64,000 nucleotides of DNA from the NCBI GenBank assembly GCA_023387735.1, contig JAEWHP010000043.1, forward strand, positions 124,001 through 188,000. The letters run 5' to 3'. Positions 17,149 to 25,506 of this stretch are shown here, piece by piece (positions within the stretch are counted from its first letter, which is position 1; each line of letters opens with the position of its first letter). The translations under genes were made by a program, and so were the position numbers. The notes beneath the pieces are model-generated. The model had not been told where the DNA came from. It made no database searches and saw nothing but the letters and a program-made list of their open reading frames with translations. This stretch comes from Pseudomonadota bacterium (GTDB lineage: Bacteria > Pseudomonadota > Alphaproteobacteria > Rhizobiales > Xanthobacteraceae).

Positions 17149-17879
17149 GCCTTGAACGACTTTATCCAGCGGATCACGGTGTCACTTCCTATCGTGTAGA
17201 TAGCGATAGCGCAGAGCCCGACGACGATCGGGGCGCCCACGTCGAAGTCGCGGACGAGCGTGTAGATCGCAAGCACGGCTCCGATGGCCATCAGCCACAG
17301 CGTCAGCCAGCGCAGCCGCACCACCCGGATCGGATGCACCACATGAAACGACGCGAACGTCGCCGCGATCAGGATGGCGATGCCGAGGCTGGAAAGCGCG
17401 GGCGGCAGGTGCAGCAAGAACAAATAAAACGCTGCCACGTTCCATAGCGCGGGAAAGCCGCGGAAATGATTGTCCGACGCCTTCATGCGCCGGTCGGCGA
17501 AATAGAGCGCGCCCGACACCATGATGCCGATGCCGAGCAGAGGTGCGGCCAAGGGGAGCAGCAGCCCGCTTGCGGTGATCGCATAGGCGGGAACGAAGAC
17601 GTAGGTCAGGAAATCGACGACGAGATCGAGCACCTCGCCCGACCAGTTCGGCTGCAGCCGCACGACGTCGAGCCTCCGCGCCAGCGGGCCGTCGATCGCG
17701 TCGATGACGAGGGCGACGCCAAGCCAGCCGAACATGTTGGCCCAGTGCTCGCGCACGGCCTCCAGCATGGCCAGCAGCGCGACACCCGCACCCATCGCCG
17801 TCAGGATATGCACGGCGAATGCTGCGGTTCGGGCCCCGTTCGTCGGCGAGGCGGAAACTGGCGGACTCATCTGGTTCAT
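17145..17879 (-). CDS. pcs: phosphatidylcholine synthase
   Basis: A 244-residue CDP-alcohol phosphatidyltransferase with about eight helices. The motif DAIDGPLARR...GEVLDLVVD, with its four Asp, is seen near residues 52-80; the spacer is longer than in other family members, as is typical of Pcs. It condenses choline with CDP-diacylglycerol to phosphatidylcholine in the inner membrane, a route needed for full host interaction in Bradyrhizobium. The N-terminus is uncertain: ATGs exist at 17918, 17879 and 17870. Confidence 0.9.
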   Translation of the reverse strand: MNQMSPPVSASPTNGARTAAFAVHILTAMGAGVALLAMLEAVREHWANMFGWLGVALVIDAIDGPLARRLDVVRLQPNWSGEVLDLVVDFLTYVFVPAYAITASGLLLPLAAPLLGIGIMVSGALYFADRRMKASDNHFRGFPALWNVAAFYLFLLHLPPALSSLGIAILIAATFASFHVVHPIRVVRLRWLTLWLMAIGAVLAIYTLVRDFDVGAPIVVGLCAIAIYTIGSDTVIRWIKSFKA

Positions 17880-18013
17880 CGCTCCGGCAGTGCTATCAGG
17901 AATCGACCTGATTTGCATATCCGCTGTTGCGGCGTTCCGCCGCGCGAACCGAGGGAAACATTTCGCCGGGTTGGTGGCTTGAAAACGCCGCTCCGAACGT
18001 CAATTGTCCTGAT

Positions 18014-19231
18014 ATGAACGATGCATCGCAAGTTTATGACACCATCGTGGTGGGCGGGGGGCCGGCTGGATTGACCGCGGCCATCGCACTCGCCGCGAGC
18101 GGCGCAAGCACCGCCCTGCTCGCCCGCCGTGTGCCCTACGCCGACAACCGCACCACGGCCCTGCTGGGGGCTTCCGTCGACCTGCTCGAACGGCTGGACG
18201 TCTGGCGGCGCTGCCGCAAACAGGCCGCCGAACTGCGGACCATGCGCCTCGTCGACGACACCGGCCGGCTGATCCGCGCGCCCGAAGTACGGTTCTCCTC
18301 GGATGAAATCGGGCTTGAGCAATTCGGCTACAACATCGACAACCGCTCGCTGATGGTCGCGCTCGAAGCGCGTGCCGCGGAGTTGTCGAACCTGACCCGG
18401 TTTGACGATGAGGCGGCGACGATCGATCCGCAGGATGCGCGCGTGGCCATTACTACCGGAAAGGGCCAGCACCTTGCCGCGCGGTTGGTGATCGGCGCCG
18501 ATGGCCGGCAATCGCCGTCCCGCGAGGCGGCCGGAATCGACGTCAGCCGCCGCGACCTGCACCAGTCGGCGCTGACGTTCAACATCACCCATTCGCGGCC
18601 GCACAACAGCATCTCCACCGAGTTTCATACGCCGCACGGACCCTGCGTGTTCGTTCCCCTGCCCGGCAATCGCTGCAGCGTGGTGTGGGTTTCAACGGCC
18701 AAAGAGGCCGAGCGGCTGATGTCGCTCGGCGACGACGAATTGTCGGAGGCCGCTGAGAGGCAATCGCATTCCATTCTCGGCCGTGTGCGCGTCGAGGCCG
18801 GTCGCAACCTGTTTCCCCTGACGATCGAGCGCCCTGCACAATTCGCCAGCCACCGTGTCGCGCTGGTCGGGGAATCCGCACATGTCGTGCCGCCGATCGG
18901 CGCGCAGGGTCTCAATATGGGATTGCGCGACGCCGCCGACATCGCCGAAATCGCGGGCAATGCGATCTCACTCGGCGAAGATCCCGGCTCGCCGGCGGTG
19001 CTGGCGCGCTATCAATCCGCCCGCAGCTCCGACGTCGCGAGCCGTCTGATTGCGATCGATGTCGCCAATCGTTCGCTGCTCAGCGATTTCCTGCCGATGC
19101 AGTCGCTGCGCGCGGCCGGGATGCATTTGCTCGGCTCGTTCGGCCCGCTGCGGCGGCTCGCGATGCGCGAGGGACTGGCGCCGACCTGGAGGCGTGATAG
19201 CCAGAGTGATCGAGCGGATCCGGCCCGCTGA
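18014..19231 (+). CDS. UbiH/UbiF-like FAD-dependent monooxygenase
   Basis: A 405-residue flavoprotein hydroxylase. The FAD-binding GGGPAGLTAAIALA motif lies at residues 13-26, the DG motif in VIGADGRQSPSREAAGI near 158-174, and the second FAD motif in VALVGESAHVVPPIGAQGLNMGLRDAAD near 280-305 (given here only to show the family). It probably hydroxylates the ring in ubiquinone biosynthesis. It is divergent from pcs. Which ring position it acts on cannot be told. Confidence 0.88.
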   Translation: MNDASQVYDTIVVGGGPAGLTAAIALAASGASTALLARRVPYADNRTTALLGASVDLLERLDVWRRCRKQAAELRTMRLVDDTGRLIRAPEVRFSSDEIGLEQFGYNIDNRSLMVALEARAAELSNLTRFDDEAATIDPQDARVAITTGKGQHLAARLVIGADGRQSPSREAAGIDVSRRDLHQSALTFNITHSRPHNSISTEFHTPHGPCVFVPLPGNRCSVVWVSTAKEAERLMSLGDDELSEAAERQSHSILGRVRVEAGRNLFPLTIERPAQFASHRVALVGESAHVVPPIGAQGLNMGLRDAADIAEIAGNAISLGEDPGSPAVLARYQSARSSDVASRLIAIDVANRSLLSDFLPMQSLRAAGMHLLGSFGPLRRLAMREGLAPTWRRDSQSDRADPAR

Positions 19232-19244
19232 CCAGCACCAGGCT

Positions 19245-19472
19245 TTAACGTGTTTGGGTCTTGTAGGTACTGTCCTTGCGAACAGACGCCACACCCTTGA
19301 CGCGGCGGAGGGCATCAAGGGCGTCGGCATTCACACTGCCGTTCACGATCATGAAGCGCTTGTGGCTCTCGACACGGTCCAGTCCGCCCCCTTTGAGAGC
19401 TTCAACAATCTCGTCCATGCGATCCTTGTCCGATTCCTCTATTCGGATCGTGACATCGACCTTTTCCGCCAT
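19245..19472 (-). CDS. stand-alone I9/propeptide-like protein, candidate subtilase inhibitor
   Basis: A 75-residue protein whose predicted order is beta (VDVTIRIEE), helix (DRMDEIVEALKGG), beta (KRFMIVNGSV), helix (DALDALRRVKG), beta (VASVRKD). This is the ferredoxin-like fold and the length of free-standing I9 inhibitors related to subtilisin propeptides. It begins 17 bp after the end of a subtilase gene on the same strand. Inhibitor or folding-helper function is inferred from fold and position. No signal peptide is present, matching the protease. Confidence 0.7.
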   Translation of the reverse strand: MAEKVDVTIRIEESDKDRMDEIVEALKGGGLDRVESHKRFMIVNGSVNADALDALRRVKGVASVRKDSTYKTQTR

Positions 19473-19489
19473 TCATCACCCGTTGCCTC

Positions 19490-20839
19490 TCACGAAGGTG
19501 GCGCCTGGAGCAGTCCTTTGCCAACATCGCGGGCCGGAAGTTGCAGCCGGCTCGCCAGTTGCAGCACGCGCGCCCACAAGGCCCAGCCTCGGAACGTATC
19601 ATTGGACTGAGCCAGCAAGGCTGCAACGCCACTGACGTGCGGTGTCGCCATGCTGGTTCCATCCCAGCGATCATAGTTATTTCCAGGTAAGCAGGAAAGT
19701 ATGGCAACGCCAGGGGCGGCAATGTCCACTTCCTGGTTGGGGTTCAGACCGCCGCAGGAGAACGAGGCGGTCTGCAGGGCGCTATCCACGGCCCCGACCG
19801 CCATGAACGTGGACGCGTTTGCCGGCGAACCGATGGGCTTGATCCGCTGTGGACGTGTGCTCTCGTTACCCGCAGCAGCGACCACCAGTGTTCCCGCATC
19901 AAGACAGACCTTCCCGATCTGCTCGTAGTCGTCGTTGGGCTGGTCTCCCAGCTGGGTCGCGGCGCCTAACGACATCGAAATGACATGGCAGCGCTCATCG
20001 AGCGCCCAATCCATGCCGGCGATGATCGAGCGATCGGTGCCGAAGCCATCGTCGCCCAGCACTTTTCCGGCGTAGATTTCCGACTCATAAGCGATGCCGT
20101 AGCGTGGGCCGGTCGTTGGACGCAACGGGCCGCAGGCGGTGCCGATACAATGCGTGCCGTGGCCATGCACATCGTCCTCGGTGCTGTTGCTGGCGAACAG
20201 CTTCTTGGTGATGATCCGACCGACGAAATCCTGGTGGGTATGGTCGAAACCGGTGTCGAGTACTGCAACCTTGATGCCGGCCCCTGTCAGGCTGCTGCCA
20301 ATGACCTTGGTCGCTTGCAGTCCCCAGGTGGAAGTCGTCTCGTCGATCCGGGCTACCTTTCTCACGCTCTCTGCCTGCTCGCCGCCGAGCAGACGATCGA
20401 CCAGTTCGCTGATGCCGTCGCGATAGCCCCGCAGATAGTCTGGATCGAGGTTCGCTATTCCGGCGAATGACGCGGGCGGCGCGATGTCAGGTCGGCTCGT
20501 CGTCGCCGCACCGAGAGCACGATATGTCCGCTCCGGCCGGACACTGCTGACTGTCTTCTGCTGCATGGCCTTTTCGACCATGGGCCTCAACCGTTCGCCG
20601 TCCCGCCTGACGATCGCAATGCCGAAACGCTCAAAATACTGCACATCGGCGCCATCGAAGTCATTGGGCACCGCGGCGGCCGAACGGAAATCCTTCGAAG
20701 ACGCAACGCGAAATCCGCTTCCTTCCAGTTGCTTGATTCCAGTTCGGGTCGCCTGCGGTGTGAAACGCACCACCGCGCCAAGGCGCGGCGCAGTTCCAGA
20801 CGGCTCACGGATCGCACGGCGGGACAATCGCTTGGCCAT
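19490..20839 (-). CDS. S8 family serine protease (subtilase), apparently intracellular
   Basis: A 449-residue subtilase. The catalytic residues are D195 (VAVLDTGFD), H227 (HGHGTH) and S396 (GTSMATP), with oxyanion N325 (AAGNES). Residues 20-110 look like a built-in propeptide-type domain. The N-terminus MAKRLSRRAIREP is basic and lacks a hydrophobic stretch, so no export signal is seen. The last 40 residues after the catalytic Ser are short. It is followed by a small I9-like gene, suggesting a protease with a separate controller. The substrate is unknown. Confidence 0.93.
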   Translation of the reverse strand: MAKRLSRRAIREPSGTAPRLGAVVRFTPQATRTGIKQLEGSGFRVASSKDFRSAAAVPNDFDGADVQYFERFGIAIVRRDGERLRPMVEKAMQQKTVSSVRPERTYRALGAATTSRPDIAPPASFAGIANLDPDYLRGYRDGISELVDRLLGGEQAESVRKVARIDETTSTWGLQATKVIGSSLTGAGIKVAVLDTGFDHTHQDFVGRIITKKLFASNSTEDDVHGHGTHCIGTACGPLRPTTGPRYGIAYESEIYAGKVLGDDGFGTDRSIIAGMDWALDERCHVISMSLGAATQLGDQPNDDYEQIGKVCLDAGTLVVAAAGNESTRPQRIKPIGSPANASTFMAVGAVDSALQTASFSCGGLNPNQEVDIAAPGVAILSCLPGNNYDRWDGTSMATPHVSGVAALLAQSNDTFRGWALWARVLQLASRLQLPARDVGKGLLQAPPS

Positions 20840-21010
20840 AAACCCCTCCCGGTTCTGTTCGGAGATATTTTGTCAGAGATTAAAGTGCTCGGGCCAAAAA
20901 GCCCGGCAAGCGCGCAGCAACCAAAGAATACGTCAGAGTATGACCACAACTGTACTACTTGTGGAACACATCGGCAATTGGTTCTTTTACAGGTAGAACG
21001 GGCCGGCACT

Positions 21011-21964
21011 TCACGGAAACGCCAGCCGCCCGCTCTGGATGAACCACATGACGGTGGTCAGCGTGACCACGGATGCGAAGGTGCCGATCAGGACGGCCAC
21101 TGACGCCGGCTCGATCCAGGTGTTGTTCTGGCGGGCGATCACGAACACGTTCAGCGCCGGAGGTAGCGCTGCCATCAAGACGGCAGTTGCCGCCCAGGGC
21201 TGTGCGAACGGCCCGAACAGCAGCATCAATCCGAACACGATAAGCGGGTGGATCAACAGCTTGATCGCGATCACGCCGGGCACTTCCCACGGCACCCGAT
21301 CGAACGGACGCAACGCCACGGTGACGCCCAGCACGAACAATGCCGTCGGCGCCGCGGCGTTCTGGAGAAACAGCAGCGTCCGGTCGAGCGCCGTCGGCAA
21401 CGGAATGTGGAGGGCCGCAACCAGGGCGCCCAGAACAGCCGACATGATCAGCGGGTTCAGCACGATCTGCCGCGCGGCAATGCCGACCGCGTGCAGGAAG
21501 GAACGATGCTCGCGATCGGTCAGCGCCATCAGCAGCGGCACGATCGTGAACAGGAAAATACTGTCGCAGCAGAAGATCAGCGCGGTCGGCGCCGCCGCCT
21601 TGGTGCCAAGCACCGCCAGCGCCAGCCCGGGCCCCATGTAGCCGATATTGCCGTAAGCGCCGGCAAGGCCCGCCATGGTGGCCTTGCGCAGCGACAGTTC
21701 GCCGAGGATGCGGCCCGCCACCATGGCGAGGACGAAGGCGCTGACGGTTGCCAGCGTGGTTGCGATCAGGAACGGCGGATTGTTCAGTTCGGCGAACGGC
21801 GTCTCCGACATGATGCGAAACAGCAACGCCGGCAGCGAAACATACAGCAGGAAGAAATTCATCCAGGCCAGACCCGATTCCGGCAATCTCCGGGTCTTGC
21901 CACAGGCGAAGCCAATGAAGATCAGGCCAAAATAGGGGAGCGCGAGATTGAGGATATCAGCCAT
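21011..21964 (-). CDS. AEC family transporter
   Basis: A 317-residue membrane protein with about ten helices in two halves, as in the auxin efflux carrier (AEC) family. The N-terminus ILNLALPYFGLIFIGFACGK and the segment GAYGNIGYMGPGLALAVLG near residue 102 are typical. Bacterial members move malate, malonate or similar acids. Nothing nearby identifies the substrate. Confidence 0.88.
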   Translation of the reverse strand: MADILNLALPYFGLIFIGFACGKTRRLPESGLAWMNFFLLYVSLPALLFRIMSETPFAELNNPPFLIATTLATVSAFVLAMVAGRILGELSLRKATMAGLAGAYGNIGYMGPGLALAVLGTKAAAPTALIFCCDSIFLFTIVPLLMALTDREHRSFLHAVGIAARQIVLNPLIMSAVLGALVAALHIPLPTALDRTLLFLQNAAAPTALFVLGVTVALRPFDRVPWEVPGVIAIKLLIHPLIVFGLMLLFGPFAQPWAATAVLMAALPPALNVFVIARQNNTWIEPASVAVLIGTFASVVTLTTVMWFIQSGRLAFP

Positions 21965-22086
21965 CGAGGAAAGGTCTTTTCATCAATGATTTCGGGCCCA
22001 TGGCATAAGAATCGGTCAATACTTCCAAAGGTTAATTCGACCTAATGCCCCTAGCATCGGCCACAATCATGGTCTATTCGACGGAC

Positions 22087-22419
22087 ATGATCAAAGCGCG
22101 TACCGCTAAATTCCAGATCGGGCAGATCGTCCGCCACCGGGTGTTCTCATTCCGTGGCGTGATTTTCGACATCGATCCGGTATTCAACAATACCGAGGAA
22201 TGGTGGTTGTCGATCCCCGAGGAGGTTCGACCGCACAAGGATCAGCCGTTTTATCATCTGCTTGCGGAGAACTCCGACTCCGAATACGTCGCCTACGTCT
22301 CCGAGCAGAACCTCCTCCCCGACGATTCCGGCGAACCGATCCGGCATTCGCAGGTGGCGGAGATTTTCGTGAAGGACAAGTCCGGCGGCTATCGCCCGCG
22401 CAATCCGTCGCTGAATTAG
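22087..22419 (+). CDS. hspQ: heat shock protein HspQ
   Basis: A 110-residue HspQ/YccV-like protein. KFQIGQIVRHRVFSFRGVIFDIDP and EEWWLSIPEEVRPHKDQPFYHLLAEN are the family blocks. In enterobacteria HspQ acts as a specificity factor of the Lon protease and in DnaA turnover. The start MIKARTAKF is chosen by family likeness; ATGs at 22069 and 22045 would extend it. A strong terminator follows 52 bp downstream. Confidence 0.9.
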   Translation: MIKARTAKFQIGQIVRHRVFSFRGVIFDIDPVFNNTEEWWLSIPEEVRPHKDQPFYHLLAENSDSEYVAYVSEQNLLPDDSGEPIRHSQVAEIFVKDKSGGYRPRNPSLN

Positions 22420-22471
22420 AGCGTTTTCGAGCGAAAGCCTGCCTCGGGCTCCAGCATTCTTCCGGCAGCAA

Positions 22472-22503
22472 AAAAGGCGCCCTTCCGGGCGCCTTTTGTT
22501 TTG
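22472..22503. terminator. bidirectional intrinsic terminator between hspQ and ialB
   Basis: AAAAGGCGCCC-TTCC-GGGCGCCTTTT, an 11-bp perfect stem with A-rich and T-rich flanks, followed by GTTTTG. It can stop both the hspQ transcript and the convergent one. Confidence 0.9.
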
Positions 22504-22519
22504 TCTGATGGCTCGAGGC

Positions 22520-23332
22520 TTACTTCGCAGCCGGATTGGCGGCACCGGGCACGCCGGCGGCCTCGAGCTTCTTCCGCTGCTCTTCCGCCCGCTTCTGCAG
22601 TTCTTCCTGCAGCTTCTTCTGGTTTTCCTCGAATACCTTCGGATCGGTCGGCGGGCCGTCATAGGCCTTGGCGAATTCGCCGGCCAGTGGCAGCGGCAGC
22701 GTCAGCGGCGCACCGTTGGAATTGATCGCCTGAACAACGAGGTTCTGGCCCTTCTTCAAGTTGGCGATCAGCTCGGGCGTGGCTTCATAGTCAGACATGC
22801 AGCCATTCTGGAAGCAAATGACATAGGGGCTCTGCTGCGGCGCATTGCTGTCGACGATGACCCGGGTTCCGTGAACGAGTTGCATGCCGAGGGGCAGCGT
22901 CACACGCAGGATCTTCTTCGGCTCGCCTTCCGGCTCGATGATCACGGCAGCGATGACCGGCTGGCCCGACTCGATGCGGCCGTCCTTGCCGGTGAAGCAA
23001 ACCTGCTTGGCGTTGGCTTCCTGCCCCTTCAGACAGAACTTGGTCCAGGGGGCGTAGATCAACTGAACCTGCTGCTCCGGAGGCTGGGCGGCGGGAGCGG
23101 CGCCAGCTGCCGGCGCGGCCGGTGCGCCGGCGGGGGCCTTCGGGGCGGCCTTGGGCGCAGCCTTCGGCGGTGCCCCGGGCGCGGGCGCCTGCGCAGTTTT
23201 GGGAGCCCCAGGCGCGGGCTGCTGAGCCATGGCGCCTGAAGCGATCAAACCTGCCGACAGCGCGGACGCCGCCAGCAAGGCGAAACCCCGCCCACGCGGC
23301 CGGACCGAAGCGGCCAAGATACGGAAATTCAT
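22520..23332 (-). CDS. invasion-associated locus B (IalB) family periplasmic protein
   Basis: A 270-residue exported protein: signal peptide ending GAMAQ, then an Ala/Pro-rich linker (about residues 22-75), then an IalB domain with paired cysteines (FCLKGQEANAKQVC, VICFQNGC), then a charged C-terminal coiled coil rich in Glu, Lys and Gln. IalB proteins were named from Bartonella invasion. In free-living rhizobia the role is unknown and probably concerns the envelope. The ATG at 23332 is chosen because the upstream extension is not signal-like. Confidence 0.88.
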   Translation of the reverse strand: MNFRILAASVRPRGRGFALLAASALSAGLIASGAMAQQPAPGAPKTAQAPAPGAPPKAAPKAAPKAPAGAPAAPAAGAAPAAQPPEQQVQLIYAPWTKFCLKGQEANAKQVCFTGKDGRIESGQPVIAAVIIEPEGEPKKILRVTLPLGMQLVHGTRVIVDSNAPQQSPYVICFQNGCMSDYEATPELIANLKKGQNLVVQAINSNGAPLTLPLPLAGEFAKAYDGPPTDPKVFEENQKKLQEELQKRAEEQRKKLEAAGVPGAANPAAK

Positions 23333-23591
23333 TGCGGAAAACCCTTTCTGAACGGGAGCACCCGAAACCGCTACAGGCACCGAAACCTAGCCGTTTGCGC
23401 GGCTGTGTCCTTGGCAATTGAGGCGGATACGTGACAGCCGTTCCGACCCGGATTCAATCGCCCGCCTTCAATACAGCCACCGACGAAAAGATCAATGCCG
23501 ACAGGCTTCTTTGACGTCCGCTACGAGCGATTGTCGGCGGCTGTGATAAAGCTTGGCGGTGAGTATTTTCGAATCAAATCAGCCGCCACCA

Positions 23592-25436
23592 ATGCCTGTC
23601 TCCGGGCGTATCCGCCGGCGCCTCCTGCAGGGGGCACGGGCCGGAGCTGCACTTGTGCTGGCTGCGTGGGCCGCAGCGGTCGGCTGTCCCGCGCAGGCCG
23701 CCGAAAGCTATGCCATCGCGATGCACGGCGCGCCTGCTTTGCCCGGCGACTTCACCCACATGCCGTACGCCAACCCGGATGCGCCGAAGGGCGGACGGCT
23801 GGCCTGGGGGCTGCTCGGAACCTTTGACAGCCTCAATCCGCTGATCGTCCGTGGCCTCGCCGTTCAGCAGATCAGAGGCTATGTGGTCGAGAGCCTGATG
23901 GCGCGCGGCAATGACGAGGCCTTCACGCTGTACGGCCTGCTCGCCAGCAGCGTCGAGACCGACGACGCGCGAACCTATGTCACCTTCCGTCTCAATCCCC
24001 GCGCCCGCTTCGCGGACGGCAAGGAGGTCACCGCGGATGACGTGCTGTTTTCGTGGGCTCTGCTGCGCGACCAGGGCCGCCCCAATCACCGCCAGTATTA
24101 TTCCAAGGTCGCCAAGGCCGAAGCCATCGACCCGCTTACCGTACGGTTCGATTTCGGCGGCGCCAACGACCGGGAACTGCCGCTGATCCTCGGCCTGATG
24201 CCGGTGTTGCCGCGCCACGGCGTCGATCCCGCGACCTTCGAGGAAACCACGATGACCGGACCGCTCGGTTCCGGCCCCTATCGCGTCACGGCGGTCAAAC
24301 CCGGGGCAAGCGTCACCCTGACACGCAACCCTGACTATTGGGGCCGCGACCTGCCGGTGAACCGGGGGTTGTGGAACTTCGATGAAGTCAGGCTCGACTT
24401 CTATCGCGAGTCCAACGGGCAGTTCGAGGCATTCAAGCGCGGGCTCTATGATTTCCGTGTCGAACAGGAGCCGCTGCGCTGGCACGACGGTTACGATTTT
24501 CCAGCCGCACGCAGCGGCGAATTGATCCGCGAGACCATCAGGACCGGAATGCCTCAGCCCTCGGAATTCCTCGTGTTCAACACGCGGCGTCCGGTGTTTG
24601 CCGACATCCGCGTTCGGCAGGCGTTGACGCTGCTGTTCGATTTCGAGTGGATCAACCGCAATTACTTTTTCGGGCTCTATGCGCGCTCGGCGGGCTTCTT
24701 TGCCGGGTCCGAGTTGTCGGCCTACACCCGTCCTGCTGACGAACGCGAGCGCGAGCTTCTGAAACCATTCAGCGAACAGGTTCAGCCGGATATTCTCAAC
24801 GGTACCTACCGGCTACCTGTTACCGATGGATCTGGCCGCGATCGCGCCGCGCTGCGCAGCGCGCTCGCCCTGCTGTCAGCGGCGGGCTACGACCTCGACG
24901 GGACCGTACTGCGGCAACGCTCCACGAGGACGCCGCTCACCTTCGAAATCCTGGTGACCACGCGCGACCAGGAGCGGATCGCGCTCGCCTATCAGCGCGA
25001 CCTCAAGCGCGCGGGGATCGAAGCCGGCGTGCGCGCGGTCGATCCCGTTCAGTTCGACCAGCGCCGGCTCGGATACGAGTTCGACATGCTGCAAAATCGC
25101 TGGGACCAGTCGCTGTCTCCCGGCAATGAGCAATCCTTTTATTGGGGCAGCCAGGCCGCCGACATCCCCGGCACACGAAATTACATGGGAGCGAAAGAGC
25201 CGGCCATCGACGCCCTGATCGCAGCGCTGCTGGAGGCGCGCGAACATCCACCGTTTGTTTCCACAGTACGGGCCCTGGATCGCGTGCTGATGTCGGGTTT
25301 CTATGCTATCCCGGTGTTTAACGTGCAGGAGCAATGGATTGCGCGATGGAATCGGATAGAACGACCTGCAGCGACGGCGTTGACGGGCTATCTGCCGGAG
25401 ACGTTGTGGCATAGACCGGAAGTGCAATCAAAGTAG
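23592..25436 (+). CDS. peptide ABC transporter substrate-binding protein, YejA-like
   Basis: A 614-residue SBP family 5 protein (oligopeptide type). GLLGTFDSLNPLIVRG, ADGKEVTADDVLFSW and PLGSGPYRV are family segments. An RRRLLQG sequence before the hydrophobic stretch could be a twin-arginine signal; cleavage near CPAQA. No permease or ATPase genes adjoin it, so it must use a system encoded elsewhere. The start is uncertain: ATG 23592, GTG 23559 and TTG 23553 are all possible and none has a clear ribosome site. Confidence 0.85.
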   Translation: MPVSGRIRRRLLQGARAGAALVLAAWAAAVGCPAQAAESYAIAMHGAPALPGDFTHMPYANPDAPKGGRLAWGLLGTFDSLNPLIVRGLAVQQIRGYVVESLMARGNDEAFTLYGLLASSVETDDARTYVTFRLNPRARFADGKEVTADDVLFSWALLRDQGRPNHRQYYSKVAKAEAIDPLTVRFDFGGANDRELPLILGLMPVLPRHGVDPATFEETTMTGPLGSGPYRVTAVKPGASVTLTRNPDYWGRDLPVNRGLWNFDEVRLDFYRESNGQFEAFKRGLYDFRVEQEPLRWHDGYDFPAARSGELIRETIRTGMPQPSEFLVFNTRRPVFADIRVRQALTLLFDFEWINRNYFFGLYARSAGFFAGSELSAYTRPADERERELLKPFSEQVQPDILNGTYRLPVTDGSGRDRAALRSALALLSAAGYDLDGTVLRQRSTRTPLTFEILVTTRDQERIALAYQRDLKRAGIEAGVRAVDPVQFDQRRLGYEFDMLQNRWDQSLSPGNEQSFYWGSQAADIPGTRNYMGAKEPAIDALIAALLEAREHPPFVSTVRALDRVLMSGFYAIPVFNVQEQWIARWNRIERPAATALTGYLPETLWHRPEVQSK

Positions 25437-25506
25437 GTAGATAGCGTAAGTTGGTAGAGTGATTGATCAACTGATCCGACCCTCGTGACAGAACTGAAAT
25501 AGCGCC

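Noticed and set aside
20890..20905. CGGGC-CAAAAA-GCCCG downstream of the AEC transporter as a terminator
   Set aside because: The T-run on the minus strand is in the loop, and the stem is only five pairs.
25464..25478. TTGATCAACTGATC as a FixK box
   Set aside because: The right half does not match ATCAA at the required spacing.
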